DNA of 64,000 nucleotides from Tragulus kanchil (GCA_022376925.1 JAIOJX010000031.1:135178854-135242853); one strand, 5' to 3'; numbered from the stretch's first letter, positions 30,406-42,475 are shown. Program-made: numbers and translations. Notes: generated by a model not told the origin, from the letters alone.

Positions 30406-31140
30406 GGATGGGAATGCCAGAAACTCATTTTGAAAGAGGGCAGATCTACAGGACTCTAAACTCACAGGAAGAGCCCCTGCACAAAGTGGTGAGAGAGAAA
30501 GACAGCAGAGTGGCTGGGAGTGAGGCGGTCACGGCAGGGATGGAGCTCCGGTGAGAGAAGGCCTCCATCCAAACCGAGGAGAGAGAGAACCTGAGGCGGG
30601 AGGAGGGGCTCTGGGGTGCCCCCGTGTGGAATCACCGACACATGCATCGGAGGGACGAGGCAGGGACTACCTCTCAAACTACCCAGGACCCTGCGGGCCA
30701 GGCAAGAACAAAACCGCCCCCACTCCCGCCCCTTGGTTCACCACTTCCGGTGAACCCTTGCGCCTCGGCGCCAACCGGGAATTGAGGTCAGCTGTCCAAA
30801 GCAGGGGCGGCTAGAATGCCACCCACAACCCCCTCCCTGGGGGAAAGGCTGACCCGCTCATGGCTCCAAGTGTGTTTCAACTCATTTTGTCCCCAAAGAG
30901 GGCAATGGGTCCCTGGTGGGAAACACGAGCACATGGGGGCGGTGCAGGGGAGGGAATTCCACCCACTGCCCATGGGTCCTGGTGGAGGGGCAGCGCGGCA
31001 GCTGGGCTCAGGAGCAAGCGCTCTAAGTTGGGTCTACAGCCTGGCTCCATTACAGAGCACTTTGTGCCCCAGCCAAGTGCACAGATGCCTCAGGACTTCA
31101 ACGTCCGCATGAATAATTTCTCTGAAAAATTCACAGAGCA
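30405..31140. other. GC-rich unique stretch holding the candidate promoter
   Basis: No recognised coding sequence; several short frames of up to 100 codons exist in both strands, as expected for GC-rich DNA. Copy to about 32263. Confidence 0.5.
30640..30800. promoter_or_regulatory. CpG-rich candidate promoter or enhancer
   Basis: GC boxes at 30713-30720 and 30725-30732. Then 8-bp inverted arms ggttcacc (30735-30742) and ggtgaacc (30749-30756) enclose an ETS core (acttccggt, 30743-30751), and an E2F-like ggcgccaa follows at 30767-30774. CpGs are frequent here, unlike in the surroundings. A copy is at 31763-31923. Direction and target gene are unknown. Confidence 0.45.
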
Positions 31141-32264
31141 GGCTTTCCCGGTGATCCAGTAGTTAAGAATCAGTGGAGGTGATACTGAAACAAAGAGTCA
31201 CATTAAAGTCTGAATGGCAGTCAAACCAATACTAAGTGTCATGAGCGTGAGCCTGACCACTCTAGAGACCTCACATAAGAGGGATCATTCAGTATCTGTC
31301 CTTTTATGATTTATCTATTCCACTTAGTATAATGACCTCAAGGTTAAATCACGTTGTTCAGATATCCTTCCACTTTAAGACTGAGTGATATTCTATTATA
31401 CGGATACATTACATCTTGTTTACCCATTTATGAGTCAGCAGACACCTGTGTCGTTTCCACGGTTCAGTGTTTTTGATACGGGGGCTATGAACACGGGTGT
31501 ACAACTTTTCAATGTATTTTTGTGGAAAGGATGGGAATGCCAGAAACTCATTTTGAAAGAGGGCAGATCTACAGGACTCTAAACTCACAGGAAGAGCCCC
31601 TGCACAAAGTGGTGAGAGAGAAAGACAGCAGAGTGGCTGGGAGTGAGGCGGTCACGGCAGGGATGGAGCTCCGGTGAGAGAAGGCCTCCATCCAAACCGA
31701 GGAGAGAGAGAACCTGAGGCGGGAGGAGGGGCTCTGGGGTGCCCCCGTGTGGAATCACCGACACATGCATCGGAGGGACGAGGCAGGGACTACCTCTCAA
31801 ACTACCCAGGACCCTGCGGGCCAGGCAAGAACAAAACCGCCCCCACTCCCGCCCCTTGGTTCACCACTTCCGGTGAACCCTTGCGCCTCGGCGCCAACCG
31901 GGAATTGAGGTCAGCTGTCCAAAGCAGGGGCGGCTAGAATGCCACCCACAACCCCCTCCCTGGGGGAAAGGCTGACCCGCTCATGGCTCCAAGTGTGTTT
32001 CAACTCATTTTGTCCCCAAAGAGGGCAATGGGTCCCTGGTGGGAAACACGAGCACATGGGGGCGGTGCAGGGGAGGGAATTCCACCCACTGCCCATGGGT
32101 CCTGGTGGAGGGGCAGCGCGGCAGCTGGGCTCAGGAGCAAGCGCTCTAAGTTGGGTCTACAGCCTGGCTCCATTACAGAGCACTTTGTGCCCCAGCCAAG
32201 TGCACAGATGCCTCAGGACTTCAACGTCCGCATGAATAATTTCTCTGAAAAATTCACAGAGCAG

Positions 32265-32560
32265 GCTTTCCCGGTGATCCAGTAGTTAAGAATCCTCTGG
32301 CCAATGGAAGGGAGATGGGTTCCATCCTTGCTCTGGAAAGATCCCACGTGCTGAGGGGCAACTAAGCCCGTGTACCGCAACTACTGAGCCTGTGCTCCAG
32401 CGTCTGTAAGCTGCAACTACTGAAGGCCACCTGCCCTGTAAGAAAAGCCACCGCAGTGAGAAACCCAAGCACCACACTAGAGAGCAGCCCCCATTCACAG
32501 TAACTGGACAAAAGTCCTGGCAGCCACAAAGACCCAAAACAAGGAAAAGTACATACATAC
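32265..32560 (+). mobile_element. CHR-type SINE
   Basis: ggctttcccggtgatccagt to an acatacatacataa tail. Its first 29 bp also end copy 1 of duplication 9 (31142-31170). Confidence 0.8.
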
Positions 32561-32671
32561 ATAATTAGTTGAAAACAAAGATGATAACAGGAGACGAGAA
32601 GGGTGTTACAGAATAATAAAGGGGTCAACCCAAGAAGAAAATATAACCAAAACAACACTAATCCGTGGAGG

Positions 32672-32820
32672 GACTTCCCTGGTGGTCCAGTGGTTAGCAC
32701 TCTGGCTCCCAATGCAAGGGGCCCGGGTTCCATCCCTGGTCAGGGAACTAGATCCCACATGTCACAGCTAAGAGCTCACATGTTGCAACAAAGGCCCAGT
32801 TCAGCCAAATAAATAAGTAC
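32672..32820 (+). mobile_element. Short tRNA-derived SINE
   Basis: gacttccctggtggtccagt to an aaataaataagt tail. Copy at 33747-33895. Confidence 0.85.
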
Positions 32821-32824
32821 AATA

Positions 32825-33530
32825 TATTTTTAAAATTTGTGTAAAAAAAAAAAAAAGAAAAACAAAAACATTTGTGGAGCCCTAGCCCTAACTCTGCCAC
32901 TCATTGTCCTCAGAGAGCTTATGTTCTAATGAGGAGACAGTCAGGAAATATTATAAAATCAAATTATAGGCTGTGAGTGTTGGATGTTAAGGAGTATCAG
33001 TGCCCCAAGGCAAAGACCACCAGGAAGACACCACTGTTTGACTACTTTGGTTATCGTTCAGATGAGGGACAAAACACTGTAAGAAACTGTAAGATGGTAT
33101 TGAAAAGATCTATTACATTGAATAGGTGTTCAATGTAACATGAAATGTTGAAAACCCCATTATAGCGTTTGGATTTGAATTGAGGATTCTGAGGAGAGCT
33201 TATGGAAGCTGGGTTGTCTTCTAGCTTACATGTCCTGATGAAATGAGCTTAACGCGGTGACCGAGTTTCTTAGTAAGTCTTCTGGGGAAGGAGGGTTTCA
33301 AACAGAGCAAGCCTCCAGGTGTAACTGGACAAGGAACAGTACTAGCCAGGAGTGAGGACTATTTGGTCACTGTCATGGCTAGGACGATGTTCACATCTTG
33401 TCTGTGTTCAGACACAATTACCAAGTGGCTGTGTTTGGTCTTGATCCATCACGGTTGCTGAAGGCCTTTCCAGAGTTTCCAGAGGCTGATGTTCTATCAG
33501 ACCACACAGGTCTTTTTCTTTTGGTTTGGT
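32825..33530. other. Unique sequence, no gene seen
   Basis: Repeat-free apart from an A-run at 32841-32860. Copy at 33900-34605. Confidence 0.5.
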
Positions 33531-34604
33531 TTGTTTTAAGTACAGTTGAATTTAAAACGGTGTGTTAGTTTCAGGTGTGCAGCAAAGTGACTTGGTCATG
33601 TGGAAAAGATACTCGGCAAGATAGTACATACATACATAATTAGTTGAAAACAAAGATGATAACAGGAGACGAGAAGGGTGTTACAGAATAATAAAGGGGT
33701 CAACCCAAGAAGAAAATATAACCAAAACAACACTAATCCGTGGAGGGACTTCCCTGGTGGTCCAGTGGTTAGCACTCTGGCTCCCAATGCAAGGGGCCCG
33801 GGTTCCATCCCTGGTCAGGGAACTAGATCCCACATGTCACAGCTAAGAGCTCACATGTTGCAACAAAGGCCCAGTTCAGCCAAATAAATAAGTACAATAT
33901 ATTTTTAAAATTTGTGTAAAAAAAAAAAAAAGAAAAACAAAAACATTTGTGGAGCCCTAGCCCTAACTCTGCCACTCATTGTCCTCAGAGAGCTTATGTT
34001 CTAATGAGGAGACAGTCAGGAAATATTATAAAATCAAATTATAGGCTGTGAGTGTTGGATGTTAAGGAGTATCAGTGCCCCAAGGCAAAGACCACCAGGA
34101 AGACACCACTGTTTGACTACTTTGGTTATCGTTCAGATGAGGGACAAAACACTGTAAGAAACTGTAAGATGGTATTGAAAAGATCTATTACATTGAATAG
34201 GTGTTCAATGTAACATGAAATGTTGAAAACCCCATTATAGCGTTTGGATTTGATTTGAGGATTCTGAGGAGAGCTTATGGAAGCTGGGTTGTCTTCTAGC
34301 TTACATGTCCTGATGAAATGAGCTTAACGCGGTGACCGAGTTTCTTAGTAAGTCTTCTGGGGAAGGAGGGTTTCAAACAGAGCAAGCCTCCAGGTGTAAC
34401 TGGACAAGGAACAGTACTAGCCAGGAGTGAGGACTATTTGGTCACTGTCATGGCTAGGACGATGTTCACATCTTGTCTGTGTTCAGACACAATTACCAAG
34501 TGGCTGTGTTTGGTCTTGATCCATCACGGTTGCTGAAGGCCTTTCCAGAGTTTCCAGAGGCTGATGTTCTATCAGACCACACAGGTCTTTTTCTTTTGGT
34601 TTGG

Positions 34605-35105
34605 TTTGTTTTAAGTACAGTTGAATTTAAAACGGTGTGTTAGTTTCAGGTGTGCAGCAAAGTGACTTGGTCATGTGGATAGACCCACATGCACACACAC
34701 AAGCAAGATATTGAAGATAGTTCCCCATGCTCGAGGCGTTCAAGGTGACTCAGTGGTAAAGAGCCGGTTCAAGAAATGCAGGTTTGATCCTTGGGTCAGA
34801 AAGATCCCCTGGAGGAGGAAATGGAAACCCACTCTAGTGTTCTAGCCTGGAAAATCTCCTGGACAGAGGAGCCTGGCAGGCCACAGCCCACGGGGTCACA
34901 GAGAGTCCGACACGACTGAGTGACTGAGCACGCACACACCCCGTGCTATACAGTAAATCATTGCTGCTGCAGTTATATATGGTAGTGTGCACCTGCTAAT
35001 CCTCCACCCCTCATCCGTGCCTCCTCCACTTTCCCCTCGGGTAACCATAAGTTTGTTTTCTATGTCCATCTCTGTTTTGGAAATGAGCCCATTAGTATGT
35101 GGGAA
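34605..35105 (-). mobile_element. L1 3' UTR, reversed, split by a Bov-tA
   Basis: gtgttagtttcaggtgtgca on the left and taaccataagtttgttttct on the right flank a forward Bov-tA at 34738-34930. The same composite recurs at 36880-37375 and 37940-38435; the left piece alone also at 33530-33598. Confidence 0.8.
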
Positions 35106-35515
35106 CACTGCAGGATGGTTGATGTTTAATGGAACCCAGAGCCCCCGGAGCCCCCGGAGGTCTGGGGCCACTTTTCTCTTCCTTGAGAAAGAAGCAAGCA
35201 CAGAGCAGGAGAGGGGGATGTGAGGTGCAGGGGGTGAAGTGTCAGGAGGACACACGTAGGCCAGGCGTCCTTGAGTAGGTGAGTGACTGCTTGTAGGACC
35301 TGAAGAAGCCGGCCATGCTGCTTCCCTGGTGGAGGGGCGAGGGCACAGAGGCAGGTCGTGGGTGGGCTGCTGGAGGTCAGCGTGGCTGCAGGGGAGCGCT
35401 GGAAGGGAAGAGTGGTCGGAGGAAAGGCAGGCAGGCAGGCAGAGGGAGAACAGAGAACATAACCTTTACTCCAGCAAGATGGGAACCTTGGGAGGACTTT
35501 ATAAAGAAATCTAGG
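35105..35515. other. G-rich unique sequence
   Basis: Contains a short (GGCA)n run (35426-35440). No supported gene. Copy at 38438-38848. Confidence 0.5.
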
Positions 35516-35517
35516 GC

Positions 35518-36175
35518 AATTCCCTGGTTGTCCAGTGGTTAAGACTCCACATTTTCACTGCTGAGGGCTTGGGTTTGATCCCTGGTCAGCGAACTATGGT
35601 CCACAAGCTTTCTTATGTGTTCATGTGTAATAAGTCGGGTCTGACTCTTTGTGACTCCACGTAGCCCGCCAGGCTCCTCTGCCCAAGGAATTTTCCAGGT
35701 AAGAATACTGGAGTGGGGGGCTTCCCCTGGTGGTCCAGTGGGTAAGGACACCGCCTTGCAGCGCAAGGGGCGCCGGTTCGATCCCTGGCCTGGGAAGATC
35801 CCACGTGCCGCGGAGCGGCTGGACCCATGTGTCCAATTACCGAGCCGGAGCTCTGGGGCGCACGTGCCCAGAGCCAGTGCTCTGCGACAACAGACGCCAC
35901 CGTGATGGGAGGCCCACACGGGCCAAAGAACAAAGATGGATGAAACTAGACAAATGAAAGACCAGTGCAAGTGGCCTGCCCACCCCCCTCCCTCCCCACC
36001 CCCGCCAAAATAAATAAATAAATAAATATTACACACACACAAAAAAGAATACTGGAGTGGGTTACCACGTCCTCCTCCAGGGCATCTTCCCAACCTAGGG
36101 ATGGAACCCAGGTCTCCTGCAAGCTCCCACAAGCTATGCAGTGACCAAAACCAAAGAAAAACAAAAAACAAATGT
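35518..36175. mobile_element. Three-level SINE nest
   Basis: An old forward SINE (35518-35615, resuming near 36125) contains a reversed Bov-tA (35627-35717 and 36044-36120). That in turn contains a forward CHR SINE at 35719-36040 flanked by the 17-bp duplication aagaatactggagtggg. The intact target duplication and the low decay mark the inner SINE as young. A 210-codon frame across the nest is not a gene. Confidence 0.85.
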
Positions 36176-36189
36176 TTAAAAAAAATTTA

Positions 36190-36447
36190 AAAAGGATTTC
36201 AGAATAATTACAATCAAGCTATATTGAGAATAGACTCAGAGGGCCAGGATGGAGGTTGGGAAAACAGGCTGGGGGTGGCATGTCCTTGAACTCCTTCAGC
36301 CAAGAGCTGTTACTGTCACGGATCAGGACAGTGATGCTGGGCAGGGAGAGGAGTTGCTAAATTTTTCAATATATTTTTGGATGAGTGTTGGACCTGATCT
36401 TCTGAAGGATTGGCTACGGGATGTGAGAGAAGGAATTGAAAGTGAAT
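36190..36447. repeat. Left member of an old diverged duplication
   Basis: Aligns with 39280-39485 plus 39843-39900 at roughly 78-80 percent by eye (for example tttttggatgagtgttgga against tttttggatgagtattgaa). The right member carries an inserted reversed SINE. Confidence 0.6.
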
Positions 36448-36459
36448 CTGAGATTCCCA

Positions 36460-36680
36460 GGTGACTCTGGTAAAGGATTTGCCTGCCAGTGCAGGAGATG
36501 CAAGAGACATGGGTTCAATCCCTGGCTCAAGGAGATCCTCTGAAAGAGGAAATGGCAACTCACTCCAGTTTTCTTGCCTGGAAAGAAAGGAGGACAGGGG
36601 AGCCTGGCGGGCTACAGTCCAGGAGGAAGAAAAGAGTTGGATATGACAGAAAAACTAAACAACTTAGTAACTAATAAACA
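36460..36680 (+). mobile_element. Bov-tA SINE
   Basis: cccaggtgactctggtaaag to an aacaacaacaa tail. Copy at 37520-37740. Confidence 0.8.
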
Positions 36681-38849
36681 ACAACAATTAGCCAGGAGTG
36701 AGGACTATTTGGTCACTGTCATGGCTAGGACGATGTTCACATCTTGTCTGTGTTCAGACACAATTACCAAGTGGCTGTGTTTGGTCTTGATCCATCACGG
36801 TTGCTGAAGGCCTTTCCAGAGTTTCCAGAGGCTGATGTTCTATCAGACCACACAGGTCTTTTTCTTTTGGTTTGGTTTGTTTTAAGTACAGTTGAATTTA
36901 AAACGGTGTGTTAGTTTCAGGTGTGCAGCAAAGTGACTTGGTCATGTGGATAGACCCACATGCACACACACAAGCAAGATATTGAAGATAGTTCCCCATG
37001 CTCGAGGCGTTCAAGGTGACTCAGTGGTAAAGAGCCGGTTCAAGAAATGCAGGTTTGATCCTTGGGTCAGAAAGATCCCCTGGAGGAGGAAATGGAAACC
37101 CACTCTAGCGTTCTAGCCTGGAAAATCTCCTGGACAGAGGAGCCTGGCAGGCCACAGCCCACGGGGTCACAGAGAGTCCGACACGACTGAGTGACTGAGC
37201 ACGCACACACCCCGTGCTATACAGTAAATCATTGCTGCTGCAGTTATATATGGTAGTGTGCACCTGCTAATCCTCCACCCCTCATCCGTGCCTCCTCCAC
37301 TTTCCCCTCGGGTAACCATAAGTTTGTTTTCTATGTCCATCTCTGTTTTGGAAATGAGCCCATTAGTATGTGGGAACACTGCAGGATGGTTGATGTTTAA
37401 TGGAACCCAGAGCCCCCGGAGCCCCCGGAGGTCTGGGGCCACTTTTCTCTTCCTTGAGAAAGAAGCAAGCACAGAGCAGGAGAGGGGGCCACAAGGGTAC
37501 AAAAAAACTGAGATTCCCAGGTGACTCTGGTAAAGGATTTGCCTGCCAGTGCAGGAGATGCAAGAGACATGGGTTCAATCCCTGGCTCAAGGAGATCCTC
37601 TGAAAGAGGAAATGGCAACTCACTCCAGTTTTCTTGCCTGGAAAGAAAGGAGGACAGGGGAGCCTGGCGGGCTACAGTCCAGGAGGAAGAAAAGAGTTGG
37701 ATATGACAGAAAAACTAAACAACTTAGTAACTAATAAACAACAACAATTAGCCAGGAGTGAGGACTATTTGGTCACTGTCATGGCTAGGACGATGTTCAC
37801 ATCTTGTCTGTGTTCAGACACAATTACCAAGTGGCTGTGTTTGGTCTTGATCCATCACGGTTGCTGAAGGCCTTTCCAGAGTTTCCAGAGGCTGATGTTC
37901 TATCAGACCACACAGGTCTTTTTCTTTTGGTTTGGTTTGCTTTAAGTACAGTTGAATTTAAAACGGTGTGTTAGTTTCAGGTGTGCAGCAAAGTGACTTG
38001 GTCATGTGGATAGACCCACATGCACACACACAAGCAAGATACTGAAGATAGTTCCCCATGCTCGAGGCGTTCAAGGTGACTCAGTGGTAAAGAGCCGGTT
38101 CAAGAAATGCAGGTTTGATCCTTGGGTCAGAAAGATCCCCTGGAGGAGGAAATGGAAACCCACTCTAGCGTTCTAGCCTGGAAAATCTCCTGGACAGAGG
38201 AGCCTGGCAGGCCACAGCCCACGGGGTCACAGAGAGTCCGACACGACTGAGTGACTGAGCACGCACACACCCCGTGCTATACAGTAAATCATTGCTGCTG
38301 CAGTTATATATGGTAGTGTGCACCTGCTAATCCTCCACCCCTCATCCGTGCCTCCTCCACTTTCCCCTCGGGTAACCATAAGTTTGTTTTCTATGTCCAT
38401 CTCTGTTTTGGAAATGAGCCCATTAGTATGTGGGAACACTGCAGGATGGTTGATGTTTAATGGAACCCAGAGCCCCCGGAGCCCCCGGAGGTCTGGGGCC
38501 ACTTTTCTCTTCCTTGAGAAAGAAGCAAGCACAGAGCAGGAGAGGGGGATGTGAGGTGCAGGGGGTGAAGTGTCAGGAGGACACACGTAGGCCAGGCGTC
38601 CTTGAGTAGGTGAGTGACTGCTTGTAGGACCTGAAGAAGCCGGCCATGCTGCTTCCCTGGTGGAGGGGCGAGGGCACAGAGGCAGGTCGTGGGTGGGCTG
38701 CTGGAGGTCAGCGTGGCTGCAGGGGAGCGCTGGAAGGGAAGAGTGGTCGGAGGAAAGGCAGGCAGGCAGGCAGAGGGAGAACAGAGAACATAACCTTTAC
38801 TCCAGCAAGATGGGAACCTTGGGAGGATTTTATAAAGAAGTCTAGGGCA

Positions 38850-39262
38850 ATTCCCTGGTGGCTCCACAACAACAATCCGTCTCCCAATGCAGGAGACTCA
38901 AGTTTGATCCCTGGTCAAGGAGGATCCCATGCCCTGTAGAGCAACTAAGCCCGAGTGCCACAACTACTGAGCCTGCACGCTAGAGGCCAGGAGTCACAAC
39001 TACTGAAGCCTAAATGCCCTCGAGCCCATACTAAAAAGCCCATGCACCACAACTAGAGAGGAGCCCCCACTCCTCACAACTAGAAAAAAAGCCTGCAAAG
39101 CAAGGAAGACTCAGCACAGCACAATAAAAGAAAAAGAAGAAGGAACTGATACCTGGTGGTCCATTTATTAAGAGTCCACGATTTCACCACTGAGGGCCTG
39201 GGTTAGATCTTGCTTGGGAAACTAAGATCCCACAGGCTGTGCGGTAGCCAAATAAATAAATG
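38850..39262 (+). mobile_element. Two tRNA-derived SINEs
   Basis: 38850-39125 (aattccctggtggctcc to cagcacagcacaataaaag) and 39150-39262 (atacctggtggtccatttat to ccaaataaataaatg). Confidence 0.75.
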
Positions 39263-39494
39263 AAATGAAAATGAAACAAAGAGGATTTTAGGATGATTAC
39301 AATTAAGCTGTGCTGTGAGTAGACTGGGGGCTAGGGTGGAGGCAAGGAGAATACACTGGGGTGCTGTGTTCTTAAATCATTCAGCCGAGAGTGGGTGATG
39401 TCACGGGCCAGGGCAGTGACGTTGGGCAGGGTGAAGAGTTGTGGAATTTTCAGGTACATTTTTGGATGAGTATTGAACCCGATTTTCTTTTCTT

Positions 39495-39842
39495 TTTAAA
39501 AAAAATTATTTATTTATTTATTTTAATCTTTATTTTATTTTTGGTTGCCCTGGGTCTTGGCTTTGTGTGAGGTTTTCACTCGTGGTGGTGAGTGGGGTCT
39601 GTTCTCTCTCATTGTGGTGCCGGGCTTCTCATTTCGGTGGCTGCTTTTGTTGTGGAGCGTGGGATCTAGGGCACATGGGCTCAGTAGTGGCAGCACGTGG
39701 GCTTCAGAGCACAGGCTCAGTAGTTGTGGTGCCCAGGCTTCGTTGCTCCAAGGCATGTGGGGTCTTCCTGGACTAGGAATCAAACCTGAGTCTCTGGCAC
39801 TGGCAGGCAGATTCCTATCCACTGCCCCACCAGCCAAGTCCC
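39495..39842 (-). mobile_element. CHR-type SINE, reversed
   Basis: tttatttttggttgccctgg to ccccaccagccaagtccc. Confidence 0.8.
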
Positions 39843-40061
39843 AGGACCTGACTTTCTAATGACGGGCTCTGGGATGTGAGAGGAGGATTGAAAATGGACA
39901 GGTGTGTCTAGGTCCTGGGCACCTGGAGACATGCAATACCACAGGAACCATAAGCAGGAGTGCCAGTTGAGTGGGTAGCAGTGGGCATCCACGGCTTCCG
40001 TTTGGATTTGTTAGGCTGAGATGCCTATGAGATGCCTCAATGGAAAGAAAAAAAGGGAAAC

Positions 40062-40175
40062 CGTGGGGACTTCCCTGGGGGTCTGGTGGGTAAGAGTCTG
40101 TGCTTCCACTGCCCGGGGCATGGGGTTCCATCCCTGATTAGGGAACGTCTGCCTGCGGTGCTGTGCAGCCAAGAA
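40062..40175 (+). mobile_element. Short tRNA-derived SINE
   Basis: gggacttccctgggggtctg to gctgtgcagccaagaaaa. Copy at 41136-41249. Confidence 0.8.
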
Positions 40176-40914
40176 AACCTTAGGTAATACGAACGAGAGG
40201 GTGCTGATTAGGTAACACAGAATGTCTCACTCCTTTGGAGTACATTAGTGAAACTGATTCCAGAAGCATTTTGCTCTGCATTTCACTGTGTTCCAGACAC
40301 TGTGATGAACACTTCCAAGAAAATAAAGCCCGTCGATGAGAAAATTCAGCGCTTGTCAGTTCCCAAAATTCGGATGGAAACCGGTAGAAAGTTGAAAGTG
40401 GGGGAAATATGCTTAAACAGGTGGGTCTCGAGACAAAATGAGTGATTTTAAACAGATGTCTCCAGGAGACCGTCCACTGTGGTGTCTCAGAGAAAGCTTT
40501 CCTACTCTTCATTACTCGGGAATGTATATCGTTCCTGGAATCCGGCCTGGCCTTTAGCTCCGTGGAAAATTTCGCTGATGATCTGCAAGCTGTTTCTTCC
40601 GGTCGGCCATTGGAGGACGGCGAACACTCTCGCTGATTTTCTCCCTGAGCACACACTCTCTTCTGTGATTGCTTTCCCCTGTCTCTCAGTAATGCCCCTC
40701 CAATTCCTGCTCCATTTCCACGGCCTCCAGCCTACCCTAGCCACCTACACACAGCCCCTGGGTAATCATCGCGGCCACCTCAATCGCTCTCGCCATGTCA
40801 GGGGCTGGCCCCACATCAGTAAATGCTCCATGATGCACCAAGATGCTCAAGCTGAAATCCCAGAAGTAATGCTTTATTTAGCCTCTTCTCTGGAACTCCT
40901 GGGCCTCGTTCATC
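40176..40914. other. CpG-containing unique stretch with a 158-codon open frame
   Basis: A minus-strand frame (40180-40656) is open for 158 codons and has overlapping plus-strand frames. No domain, signal peptide or known product is recognised. Possible donor acag|gtgggt on plus at 40420. Copy at 41250-41988. Confidence 0.35.
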
Positions 40915-42212
40915 CCAGGACCTGACTTTCTAATGACGGGCTCTGGGATGTGAGAGGAGGATTGAAAATGGACAGGTGTGTCTAGGTCCTGGGCACCTGG
41001 AGACATGCAATACCACAGGAACCATAAGCAGGAGTGCCAGTTGAGTGGGTAGCAGTGGGCATCCACGGCTTCCGTTTGGATTTGTTAGGCTGAGATGCCT
41101 ATGAGATGCCTCAATGGAAAGAAAAAAAGGGAAACCGTGGGGACTTCCCTGGGGGTCTGGTGGGTAAGAGTCTGTGCTTCCACTGCCCGGGGCATGGGGT
41201 TCCATCCCTGATTAGGGAACGTCTGCCTGCGGTGCTGTGCAGCCAAGAAAACCTTAGGTAATACGAACGAGAGGGTGCTGATTAGGTAACACAGAATGTC
41301 TCACTCCTTTGGAGTACATTAGTGAAACTGATTCCAGAAGCATTTTGCTCTGCATTTCACTGTGTTCCAGACACTGTGATGAACACTTCCAAGAAAATAA
41401 AGCCCGTCGATGAGAAAATTCAGCGCTTGTCAGTTCCCAAAATTCGGATGGAAACCGGTAGAAAGTTGAAAGTGGGGGAAATATGCTTAAACAGGTGGGT
41501 CTCGAGACAAAATGAGTGATTTTAAACAGATGTCTCCAGGAGACCGTCCACTGTGGTGTCTCAGAGAAAGCTTTCCTACTCTTCATTACTCGGGAATGTA
41601 TATCGTTCCTGGAATCCGGCCTGGCCTTTAGCTCCGTGGAAAATTTCGCTGATGATCTGCAAGCTGTTTCTTCCGGTCGGCCATTGGAGGACGGCGAACA
41701 CTCTCGCTGATTTTCTCCCTGAGCACACACTCTCTTCTGTGATTGCTTTCCCCTGTCTCTCAGTAATGCCCCTCCAATTCCTGCTCCATTTCCACGGCCT
41801 CCAGCCTACCCTAGCCACCTACACACAGCCCCTGGGTAATCATCGCGGCCACCTCAATCGCTCTCGCCATGTCAGGGGCTGGCCCCACATCAGTAAATGC
41901 GGCCATGATGCACCAAGATGCTCAAGCTGAAATCCCAGAAGTAATGCTTTATTTAGCCTCTTCTCTGGAACTCCTGGGCCTCGTTCATCTGCAGATCCTA
42001 CTAGGTCAACTTCATCTTCTCCCATTGTCTATGTATGTCTCAAAAAATATTGTGTACAGGAGAAAAAAAAAATAGCCAGGGGAATAAAAAAACTGTGTAC
42101 GTATTTCCTTCCTCTGAACCAGATGGTCATCCATCGAGGCCTGCCTGTGTATCAGTCCAGCTTCTCCAGAGAGACAGGACCATTAGGAAAGATAAGTTTA
42201 GACTGTGCTGTG

Positions 42213-42345
42213 CAGGGTGTGCTAAGTCGCTTCAGTCATGTCCAGCTCTTTGTGACCCCATGGACTGTAGCCCGCCAGGCTCTTCTGTCCATGGGATTCT
42301 TTAGGCAAGAATACTGGAGTGGGTTGCAGTGCTCTCCTCCTATAT
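42213..42345 (-). mobile_element. Bov-tA fragment, reversed
   Basis: gctaagtcgcttcagtcatg to tactggagtgggttgcag. Copy at 43387-43519. Confidence 0.8.
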
Positions 42346-42354
42346 CTATATCTA

Positions 42355-42385
<31 letters not shown>

Positions 42386-42387
42386 AG

Positions 42388-42475
42388 GAGTCACTTTGCT
42401 GTATGTCAGAAATTAATAGAACATTGTAAATGAATTATGTTTCAAGAAAATAAAATAAAAAAACCTTTCTTTTCC
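42388..42475 (+). mobile_element. L1 3' tail
   Basis: cactttgctgtatgtcagaa then aatagaacattgtaaatgaa. Preceded by a TATC/TATATC microsatellite (42340-42385). Copies at 43514-43648. Confidence 0.65.

Larger units (their letters stand above)
30031..32293. repeat. Head-to-tail duplication 9 (offset 1140 falling to 1123)
   Basis: Copies 30031-31170 and 31171-32293. Here the start of copy 2 is the noisy part: 17 bases are missing over 31197-31225 compared with 30057-30105. Contains an L1 fragment and the CpG-rich stretch at 30.7 kb. Confidence 0.95.
32548..34678. repeat. Head-to-tail duplication 10 (offset 1075)
   Basis: Copies 32548-33622 and 33623 to about 34678, with a forward SINE and non-repetitive sequence. 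Copy 1 ends in about 24 bases (33599-33622) with no match in copy 2. Confidence 0.95.
34418..38860. repeat. Complex duplicated cluster, block present three to four times
   Basis: A block of about 1.1 kb starting at tagccaggagtgagg is found at about 34418-35528, 36689-37497 (shortened) and 37749-38858, with its first 260 bp also at 33343. Within it, 36447-37506 and 37507-38547 form a 1060-bp head-to-tail pair of the same type as elsewhere. Copies differ by about five substitutions per 1.1 kb (for example ctagtgttct against ctagcgttct). Confidence 0.9.
39841..41988. repeat. Head-to-tail duplication 12 (offset 1074)
   Basis: Copies 39841-40914 and 40915 to about 41988: a SINE and about 740 bp of non-repetitive, CpG-containing sequence. 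Near the end copy 1 reads aaatgctccatg where copy 2 has aaatgcggccatg. Confidence 0.95.

Noticed and set aside
35539..36171. 210-codon minus-strand frame as a gene
   Set aside because: Entirely composed of nested SINE sequence.
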